Under the pieces are notes generated by a model. The model was not told the origin of the DNA and did not search any database. It worked only from the letters and a program-made list of their open reading frames with translations. From a virus: a stretch of 23,759 nucleotides of DNA. Within the stretch, counting starts at the first letter, position 1. Each line of letters opens with the position of its first letter. This document shows positions 7,275-13,811 of this stretch, piece by piece. The stretch spans positions 1 to 23,759 of the IMG/VR virus record IMGVR_UViG_3300023174_000633, one strand, 5' to 3'. A program made the position numbers and the translations under genes.

Positions 7275-8585
7275 ATGGCAACTCTCACCAAAGGCAAAAG
7301 CTTCACCAACGGCGAACTCGTTACCCCTGCCAACCTCCACCAGATGGTGGACTCCGCCACCGTCGCCAACATTGTCAACGCCGACATCGCCTCAAATGCC
7401 GCCATCGCCGACACGAAGCTCGCCACCATTTCATCGGCAAACAAAGTGTCCCAATCCGCCGTAACCAATCTCACCACCGACCTAGCTGGGAAAGCAGCGT
7501 CCATACACCAGCACGCTATTGCGGATACCACTGGTTTACAGACGGCGCTCGATGGCAAAGCGGCTGCAAGCCACACGCACACGATTGCCAATGTGACGGG
7601 CTTGCAAACGGCGCTGGATGGCAAACAAGCCTCGGGCTCTTATGCCGCTGCTACGCATACGCACGCTATTTCGGATACCACTGGCTTACAGACGGCACTC
7701 GACGGCAAAGCGGCTGCAAGCCACAACCACGACGACCGTTACTACACAGAGTCGGAGATGAATACTCTGTTGGCAGGCAAGCAAGCGTCTGGAAGCTATG
7801 CACCTGCCAGCGGGATCGCGCCAAGTGCCATTACCGGCACGGCAGTTATCACGACTGACTCGCGCCTGTCCGATGCCAGGACGCCAACCACGCACACGCA
7901 CGATGATCGCTATTACACCGAGACAGAGATGAATACTCTGTTGGCAGGCAAGCAGGCGGCTGGAAGCTACGCGCCTGCGACCGGCATCGCGCCAAGCGCC
8001 ATCACAGGAACGGCAGTCATTACAACCGATTCCCGTCTCTCGGATTCGCGGTCGCCGATAGACTCGTCTGTATCATTTTCAAAACTTGTCCAAGCAGTTC
8101 AAGAGACATTGGTTCCAACGGGTTCCGTTGTGGCTTTTGCTTTTAATGCCTTCGCAGGCATCCCGGATGGCTGGCTTGAATGTAATGGTTCTGCTGTGAG
8201 CAGATCGACTTATAGTAATCTTCATAGCAAAATTGGAGTTTCTTATGGCGGCGGTGACGGAAGCACCACATTTAATCTGCCCGATCTTCGCGGATACTTT
8301 ATTCGTGGCAGTGGGACTAACTCTGACGGAACAGCTTCCGGGTCATTTGCAACGAAACAAAGCGATGATGTAAAGCCTCATAATCATCCCGTATCTTGGG
8401 CCTTTGGAAATTGCGTTTTAAGTGTTCAGGAGAATCGAACAGGCAGATCAACTGGGTCAGCTATGACTACTTCAGATATCAATGTATCTACTGGATTTCC
8501 TAGTGCTTCCATCGCAATACAAACTAATCTTGGCACAGAAACCCGTCCAAAAAACATCGCAATGATGTATTGCATCAAAACATGA
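7275..8585 (+). CDS. Tail fibre with C-terminal tail-collar domain (436 aa)
   Basis: The chosen ATG at 7275 follows the previous stop by two bases; the frame is open upstream only as a shadow. The N-terminal 75 residues (MATLTKGKSFTNGELVTPAN) look like a virion-attachment part. Then come repeats of the type HTHAISDTTGLQTALDGK and two copies of a 57-residue block (DDRYYTE.EMNTLLAGK..). Residues about 280-350 match the phage tail-collar domain: VPTGSVVAFAF, GIPDGWLECNG, GVSYGGGDGSTTFNLPDLRG. The protein ends NIAMMYCIKT. It should form a trimeric receptor-binding fibre. DNA from about 8050 to the end is visibly more AT-rich than the repeats, a sign of mosaic replacement of the tip. Its stop overlaps the SET gene start. 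Confidence 0.85.
   Translation: MATLTKGKSFTNGELVTPANLHQMVDSATVANIVNADIASNAAIADTKLATISSANKVSQSAVTNLTTDLAGKAASIHQHAIADTTGLQTALDGKAAASHTHTIANVTGLQTALDGKQASGSYAAATHTHAISDTTGLQTALDGKAAASHNHDDRYYTESEMNTLLAGKQASGSYAPASGIAPSAITGTAVITTDSRLSDARTPTTHTHDDRYYTETEMNTLLAGKQAAGSYAPATGIAPSAITGTAVITTDSRLSDSRSPIDSSVSFSKLVQAVQETLVPTGSVVAFAFNAFAGIPDGWLECNGSAVSRSTYSNLHSKIGVSYGGGDGSTTFNLPDLRGYFIRGSGTNSDGTASGSFATKQSDDVKPHNHPVSWAFGNCVLSVQENRTGRSTGSAMTTSDINVSTGFPSASIAIQTNLGTETRPKNIAMMYCIKT
7728..8049 (+). repeat. 57-codon tandem duplication in the tail fibre gene
   Basis: The segment around ATGAATACTCTGTTGGCAGG occurs at 7758 and again at 7929, 171 bp apart, with the flanking block (GACGACCGTTACTACAC against GATGATCGCTATTACAC, and GCGCCAAG.GCCAT) also repeated. 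The shift is an exact multiple of three, so the duplication lengthens the fibre shaft without a frame change. Confidence 0.8.
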
Positions 8586-8980
8586 CCACCGCCCCCACCA
8601 TGCTCCGCCCCGAGCCCTACCACGCGACCAAGCTCGCCGTGCGCCGGTCCCCGTTGCACCGGTGGGGCGTCTTCGCCACGGCTCCCATCGCCAAGCACGA
8701 AGTGCTCGAGGAGGCCCCCTACGCCTGCGTGCCCAAGAAGCAACTTGCCAAAGCCCCCGCCTGCGAGACCTACAGCTACTACCTCGACGACGCCACCAGC
8801 ATCATCGGCTTCGGCCTCGCGCCGCTCTACAATCACCATGACACCCCGAACGCCTGCCATGAGATCGACCAGGTAAACGAACTCATGCGGCACTACGCTT
8901 TGCGCGACATCGCCGCAGGCGAAGAGATCACCCTCAACTACGGCGCTGATAACGCCAAGCACTTCTTAGAAAAGGAATAA
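8582..8980 (+). CDS. Minimal SET-domain protein (probable lysine methyltransferase, 132 aa)
   Basis: The start at 8582 overlaps the fibre stop by ATGA; an upstream ATG at 8570 lies inside the fibre gene. The 132-residue product is almost only a SET domain. Visible motifs are SPLHRWGVFATAPI (residues 23-36, the first SAM-binding loop), a short substrate part with YSYYLDD, the pseudoknot motif YNHHDTPNA (83-91, matching NHxxxPN), and DIAAGEEITLNYG (109-121) with the likely catalytic Tyr120. SET enzymes transfer methyl groups from S-adenosylmethionine to lysine. The size is close to vSET of a chlorella virus (about 119 aa), which also lacks pre- and post-SET parts. Co-expression with virion genes suggests a virion protein or an early host target as substrate; this is inference. 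Confidence 0.85.
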   Translation: MTTAPTMLRPEPYHATKLAVRRSPLHRWGVFATAPIAKHEVLEEAPYACVPKKQLAKAPACETYSYYLDDATSIIGFGLAPLYNHHDTPNACHEIDQVNELMRHYALRDIAAGEEITLNYGADNAKHFLEKE

Positions 8981-8984
8981 CCCT

Positions 8985-11720
8985 ATGGCAATGAACATGA
9001 GCAACAGCGGCGGCGGTGGTGGAATGTCCGGCGGAGGAGGCGGTGGCGCAATGAGCGCAGCCCCAGCTATGAGCGCCCCCGCAATGAGTGCAGCCATGTC
9101 CGACAACAACATGGGCGGCAACGCCATGTCCGGCAACAACGCCATGTCAACAGGGTCAGCAATGTCCAGCGCAATGTCCACCGGAAGCATGGGCATGGGC
9201 GGCATGTCTGACCCATTAAATACAGGCGGCTCAATTAATCCCAAATCCCCTCCAGGCAAGCGTAATTTTCGAAACGAACTAAATGCCATTAAGATAGCCA
9301 GCCGCGAAATCGCCCAGGCGCAAGCGAACACCACCGTTGATACCGCAGGCCGCCTCAGCGACCAAGCCATCGAGAACACCGGCGACATCGCCAAGAAGCT
9401 CGAAGACAGCCCATACACCGCCGCCGCCAACCAAAACATCCGCGACGCCGGAACCTCCGCCGCCCAGCTCGGCCAGAGCTACAACCAAGTCGGCCAGACT
9501 GCCGACCGCGTAGCCTCCTACAACGACCCCGCCCAAGCCCGGCTGAACCAGATGGCCCTCGGCCAACTCTACCGGCCCGACCAAATTTCCTCCCAGAATG
9601 TCGCCGCCGACCAGGCGCAAGGGGCCCGCGTTGCCAACATAGGCAACACGCAAACCGCCCAAGTCGGACCCGTGGCCGATGCTCAAGCAGCCCAAGCCCG
9701 AGCTGCTCGCATGGGCCAAGTGCAAAATGTCCAAGGTCCAGCAGGCTATGCTGCCGATCAGGTCCAGGCGCAACGCATCCTGTCCTCGCAGATGGGCCCA
9801 GTTGCCGATGTGCAAGCCGCCCAAGCTGGGCAAGTCAATGATGTCCGCGCCCAGCGTGTCCGCGCCGCCCAAGGCATCGCCTCGCAAATGGACGCCGTTG
9901 ATAATGTCCAAGCCGCTACCACCGGCGCAATCGAGCGCGTCGGTGGAACGCAAGTCGGCGCGGTGGATCCGATGGAAGCCGCCCGCGTCCGCCGAGTCCA
10001 AGACATCCAAGCGCAGAATGTCCGTGCCAGCGCCGCCGAGCGTGGCCTCATGAATGAAGCCCGAGGCAATGGACTCCTCGGCCAACTCGAAGGCCAAGCC
10101 AGCAACGACCTCGCCCTCGGCCGCTCCCTCTCAGCCGAGCAGGGCCGCGACGCCATCCAATCTTCCCGTGCAGCCTCATCCGCCCGTGGCCTCGGCCTCG
10201 GCCAATCCGCCATGGCCGCCGAGCTTCTCAACCGCGACCGCTTCGCCACCGCCAGGGAAAACGAACGCCGCGCCTTTGCTGGTAATGTCCTCGGCCAAGG
10301 CACAGCTCTCCGCACCTCGGCCAACCAAGCCTACGCGCAGCGGCAAGACGCCAACGCAGGCCGCTCCCTCCAAGCCGACAGCACAAACCAATCTGTGGCT
10401 CAAGCCCGCGCCATGCAGAATGCGCAGTTTGCCCAGCAGGCCCGGCTCACCGATAACCAAAACGCCCAGCAGCGAGTCCTCGCCGAAGCTGGTTACGCCC
10501 AGCAAGCCGGATTGAGCAACCAAGATTTCAGTTTTCGCGCCAATTCCCAAGATGCCCAGTTTTCCCAGCAAGCCAACCTTGCCAACCAACAAGCCGCCCT
10601 TCAACAAGGCCAATACAACGCCAGCAACCAGCAGGCCATGGCATTGGCCAACCTGCAAAACCGCCAGCAGGCAAGCCTCTCAAACCAAGACGCCTTCCTG
10701 CGTGCAGGACTCGCCAACCAATCCTCGGGCCTCCAACTCGGTCTCACCAACGCCCAGCTCCAGCAGCAAGCAGCCCTGCAAAATCAGCAGACCGCTTACA
10801 ATACCGGCCAAGCCAACGCCCAGCTTGCCCAGCAAGCCGCCCTCGCCAACCAGAGCACAGGGCTCCAAGCCTCTCAACTCAACCAAGCCGCCAACGCCCG
10901 CGCCGCAGAGTTTCAGCAACAAGGCGGCCTTCAAGCCGCCCTCGCTAATCAGCAAGTTGGATTTCAAACGAACCAATTCAACGCAGCCAACCGCCAAGCC
11001 GCCAACCTCGCCAACGCAGGCTACGCCCAACAAGCCGGTCTCGCCAACCAAGCCACAGCCCTCCAGCTCGGCCAGACCAACGCCCAACTCCGGCAGCAAG
11101 GCTACCTCACTGATAATTCCAACGCCCAGCAGGCCGCCATGGCCGATGCAGGCTACGCGCAGCAGGCCAACCTCGCCAACCAATCGGCCAACCTCAACGC
11201 CGCCCAATACAACAGCAGCCAAAACCTCGCCGCCCAGCAGGCGAACCAATCGGCAAACTACAACGCGAATTACGCGAACCAAAATTTCCTGCAAGGAGTC
11301 GCCAGCCAGAACTTCAACCAATTTTCGGGCCAGCAAAGCATGCTCGGCTCCCTCTACGGCCAGCAAGCAGGCATCGCCCAAAACCAATACGCCAACAATC
11401 TCGGCCTCGCCCAAGCCAATGTCGCCCTCGACCCTTACCAACGCGCCCTCGGATCCAACATCCCCATAGCCAGCCAAGGCAACGCCGCCTCGATGATCGG
11501 CCAGAGCTACACTAACACGATGGGCTACGGCAACGACCTCTACAACACGAACCTCAACATGGGTGCCAGCATTTACAACACCTACAACACCAACCAAGCC
11601 GCTCTCAAAGCCGCGCAGATCACCGGCGGGGCGAGCAGTAATGCAGGCTGGATGGCAATGATGGGCGGCATGGCGCAAGGCGCAGGTGCGCTCGGTGGCG
11701 GCTATCTTGCAGGAAGGTAA
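8985..11720 (+). CDS. Low-complexity internal-virion-type protein with hendecad repeats (911 aa)
   Basis: A good Shine-Dalgarno (AAAGGA) precedes the start. Residues 1-75 are Gly/Ser/Met-rich with 16 Met, built on the triplet AMS. Residues about 90-190 look helical. Residues about 200-350 carry irregular V..VQA steps (VADAQAAQ, MGPVADVQAAQ, MDAVDNVQAAT). Residues 475-771 hold 27 consecutive 11-residue units with no gaps, consensus AxLANQxxxLQ, strongly Ala/Gln/Asn-rich and almost free of charge. The C terminus is Gly/Ala/Met-rich (MAMMGGMAQGAGALGGG). Length, composition and place before a giant protein fit an internal ejection protein of a short-tailed phage, which may line a channel or bind membrane during DNA entry. 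No enzyme motif is seen. Confidence 0.65.
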   Translation: MAMNMSNSGGGGGMSGGGGGGAMSAAPAMSAPAMSAAMSDNNMGGNAMSGNNAMSTGSAMSSAMSTGSMGMGGMSDPLNTGGSINPKSPPGKRNFRNELNAIKIASREIAQAQANTTVDTAGRLSDQAIENTGDIAKKLEDSPYTAAANQNIRDAGTSAAQLGQSYNQVGQTADRVASYNDPAQARLNQMALGQLYRPDQISSQNVAADQAQGARVANIGNTQTAQVGPVADAQAAQARAARMGQVQNVQGPAGYAADQVQAQRILSSQMGPVADVQAAQAGQVNDVRAQRVRAAQGIASQMDAVDNVQAATTGAIERVGGTQVGAVDPMEAARVRRVQDIQAQNVRASAAERGLMNEARGNGLLGQLEGQASNDLALGRSLSAEQGRDAIQSSRAASSARGLGLGQSAMAAELLNRDRFATARENERRAFAGNVLGQGTALRTSANQAYAQRQDANAGRSLQADSTNQSVAQARAMQNAQFAQQARLTDNQNAQQRVLAEAGYAQQAGLSNQDFSFRANSQDAQFSQQANLANQQAALQQGQYNASNQQAMALANLQNRQQASLSNQDAFLRAGLANQSSGLQLGLTNAQLQQQAALQNQQTAYNTGQANAQLAQQAALANQSTGLQASQLNQAANARAAEFQQQGGLQAALANQQVGFQTNQFNAANRQAANLANAGYAQQAGLANQATALQLGQTNAQLRQQGYLTDNSNAQQAAMADAGYAQQANLANQSANLNAAQYNSSQNLAAQQANQSANYNANYANQNFLQGVASQNFNQFSGQQSMLGSLYGQQAGIAQNQYANNLGLAQANVALDPYQRALGSNIPIASQGNAASMIGQSYTNTMGYGNDLYNTNLNMGASIYNTYNTNQAALKAAQITGGASSNAGWMAMMGGMAQGAGALGGGYLAGR
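10407..11297 (+). repeat. 27 uninterrupted 33-bp (11-codon) coding repeats
   Basis: Reading from codon 475 (CGC at 10407) the protein divides into 27 units of exactly 11 residues ending at GGA (11295-11297). Examples of successive units are AGLANQSSGLQ, LGLTNAQLQQQ, AALQNQQTAYN, TGQANAQLAQQ and AALANQSTGLQ. DNA identity between units is only partial, so the period is kept at protein level. Confidence 0.85.
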
Positions 11721-11722
11721 AA

Positions 11723-12277
11723 ATGTATAACTCCTTCAATACTCCTGCATGGGCTTATGTTGCCTCCAAGCAATCCCAGCCCGCCCAGCAATCCTCCCAA
11801 TCTAATCCTATGATGGGAGCCGCCACCGGCATCGGCATGAAATATGCCACCGGAGGAAGCAGCGGAGGAGCAGGAGGCAGCGGGGGATTTGGCGGCAGTT
11901 GGGCAGGAGTGCCAGGCGGAGCCATCAGCGGAGCCATGGCAGGCCACCAAGCCTCCCAAAACGATCCCGACATGCACAACGGCAAAGACGGTTTCGGCAA
12001 ACATTGGCGCGACTCCCGCGCCGAAGTCGGCGGAGCTGTAGCCGGAGGCGTGATGGGCTACTACGGACTTGGGGCATTCGCTGGGCCTGCCGTTGCCGCG
12101 TCACACCCATTTATGGAACCAACCACACGCGCCCTTATCAATTTCGGCGATTCCTGGGGCGGCGCAGGCGGAGCCCTTATGATGGACCCTCTCGGCACCG
12201 TTTCCAGTGGCAAATATTCCGGCGGCGAACTCGCGTTAGGCGCACTCCTCGGACCATTCAGCAAATTAGTTAAATAA
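11723..12277 (+). CDS. Glycine-rich probable internal virion protein (184 aa)
   Basis: The start is two bases after the previous stop and has a strong upstream GGAAGG. The 184-residue product is Gly/Ala/Ser-rich (GGSSGGAGGSGGFGG) with hydrophobic Gly-zipper-like segments (EVGGAVAGGVMGYYG at about residues 96-110 and GAFAGPAVAA just after). A charged stretch NDPDMHNGKDGFGKHWRDSR separates the two halves. Gly-rich membrane-active segments are common in phage internal or ejection proteins, and the neighbours support this. No family is recognised with certainty. Confidence 0.6.
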   Translation: MYNSFNTPAWAYVASKQSQPAQQSSQSNPMMGAATGIGMKYATGGSSGGAGGSGGFGGSWAGVPGGAISGAMAGHQASQNDPDMHNGKDGFGKHWRDSRAEVGGAVAGGVMGYYGLGAFAGPAVAASHPFMEPTTRALINFGDSWGGAGGALMMDPLGTVSSGKYSGGELALGALLGPFSKLVK

Positions 12278-12284
12278 TAAAATC

Positions 12285-12782
12285 ATGGCATACAACCCCA
12301 CCCCAGACAACTCAGCGGAAATCCTCAGCCGCGCCAACAACCAAGCCGCCGCCATCCAACTCCAAGGCATGCAATCCCTCGGCGACAGCTTCGCCGCCAT
12401 GGGCAACTCACTCGGTGATGCGTTTTATAAGAGAAACGCTCAAGCCAGGGAAAACGCCGCCAAGGCCGACACCAACTTAGGCACAGCAGAAGCTCTCGAC
12501 AGCATCTACGGAACCTACGGCTCGCCGGAACAACGCCAAGCCTTCCGTGATGGCTTGAATAAATTGTCCGGCAACCAGGATAAAACATCAGGCTACATCG
12601 CCATGCATGTGCCAACAGCCAATGCGCTTGTCGAACTCAATAAATCCAAGCAGATCGCAGCGGCCCAATACAACAACAACCTCGAACTCGCCCGCCAGAA
12701 AGCTGCCCTCGGCTATGGTGGCGGAGGTTCCAATCCTTTTTACTCGGTCGAAGTCGACCCTTCGGTTGACATCAACCAGTAG
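12285..12782 (+). CDS. Helical hypothetical protein of the internal-virion group (165 aa)
   Basis: The 165-residue product is mainly helical, with an amphipathic Ala/Gln-rich part (ILSRANNQAAAIQLQGMQSL), a central segment EALDSIYGTYGSPEQRQAF and a helix ELARQKAALGYG before a Gly-rich linker and the end FYSVEVDPSVDINQ. There is no signal peptide or membrane helix. There is no Shine-Dalgarno; an A/T-rich leader (AATAATAAAATC) precedes the start. The gene belongs to the run of internal virion candidates and may be a small scaffold-like or ejection component. No catalytic motif is visible. Confidence 0.6.
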   Translation: MAYNPTPDNSAEILSRANNQAAAIQLQGMQSLGDSFAAMGNSLGDAFYKRNAQARENAAKADTNLGTAEALDSIYGTYGSPEQRQAFRDGLNKLSGNQDKTSGYIAMHVPTANALVELNKSKQIAAAQYNNNLELARQKAALGYGGGGSNPFYSVEVDPSVDINQ

Positions 12783-12791
12783 AATATCCAC

Positions 12792-13811
12792 ATGGCCTCC
12801 CCCGTGCAAACTGCTTATGTAAACACCGTGCCGCTGTCGCCGATGGACCCCAACGCGGACCCAAGCGGCATCCTTCCTACCGGCTCGGCGCTATCGGCTC
12901 TCGACCCCAGCGACCCCGCCACGGCACAGCAACCTGTCGGCAACGCCATGGATGCAATGGCCGGGCAAGATGAGGAGCCGATGGATGCCGTTACCGCCCA
13001 GCTTGCCGCAGGCAAACGCATTCGCATTACGAGTCAAGCGCAATGGAACGCCATGTCTCCCCATGAGAAGGAAGTCGCCCGCGCCGCCATAGCAACCGGC
13101 GGCCGACTCCGCTCCGGTGATGCCGTGCGCATCTACCAGGATAGTGTGAAACGCTCCCGAGCCAACCAGGTGCAGTCCGTATCGTTACCCGATGGCCGCA
13201 CGGTGAACATGGTGAATAACCAAATCATCCCCGAAGCCAAGCAGCCCGAGCCGGTAAAGATGGAAATCAAGCAAGCCGAGGATGGCACAATGGTGATGAT
13301 CGACCCGCTCACCGGCCGCAGTTTCCCAGTATGGAATGAAGGCAGCGGGGAAGCTGTGCGCGGCCCAGCCAAATTTTCACCCAGCCAAGAGGAGGACATC
13401 AAGCGCTTTCAGCTAAACAGTGAAGAGAAAGCAGGCAGACTAACAAACCTGACTCGTTTTACAGAGTCAGATTTCGTTACATACAACAACGAAACAGGAA
13501 TTTACGAGCCGTCGAATAGGTTTTTTGGAACAAAGGTAAAAGACCTGCGCACGCAACTGGAGAAAGAGAAAGGCGACTACGACAAGCGCATTGAGGTAGC
13601 GCTCCGACCAGTCAGCAGATCAACTCAAACTCAAGCCCCTCAACCCGCCCCTACGCCACAGGCTACGCCATCCCCCACGCCCAGCGTCACGCCATCGCCG
13701 ACTCCTCGCCCAAACCCCATGCCTACCCCTGACAAATTCGAAGTCGGCAAACCTTACCGAGATGCCAAGGGAAATGTGAAAACCTACCGTGGCAATGGAG
13801 TTTGGGAATGA
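12792..13811 (+). CDS. Hypothetical late protein with Pro/Thr-rich linker (339 aa)
   Basis: Residues 1-70 are Asp/Pro/Ala-rich and probably flexible. Residues 70-260 look folded, with the pieces GKRIRITSQAQWNAMSP, VQSVSLPDGRTVNMVNN and DGTMVMIDPLTGRSFPVWNE. A Pro/Thr/Ser linker (about 275-312) leads to a small C-terminal strand module KPYRDAKGNVKTYRGNGVWE, a type often found at the ends of phage structural proteins. DNA at about 13400-13560 is clearly more AT-rich than the rest, suggesting a replaced segment (residues ~203-257, NLTRFTESDFVTYNNETG). The stop overlaps the giant gene start by ATGA (13808-13811). A virion role is inferred from position only. Confidence 0.6.
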   Translation: MASPVQTAYVNTVPLSPMDPNADPSGILPTGSALSALDPSDPATAQQPVGNAMDAMAGQDEEPMDAVTAQLAAGKRIRITSQAQWNAMSPHEKEVARAAIATGGRLRSGDAVRIYQDSVKRSRANQVQSVSLPDGRTVNMVNNQIIPEAKQPEPVKMEIKQAEDGTMVMIDPLTGRSFPVWNEGSGEAVRGPAKFSPSQEEDIKRFQLNSEEKAGRLTNLTRFTESDFVTYNNETGIYEPSNRFFGTKVKDLRTQLEKEKGDYDKRIEVALRPVSRSTQTQAPQPAPTPQATPSPTPSVTPSPTPRPNPMPTPDKFEVGKPYRDAKGNVKTYRGNGVWE

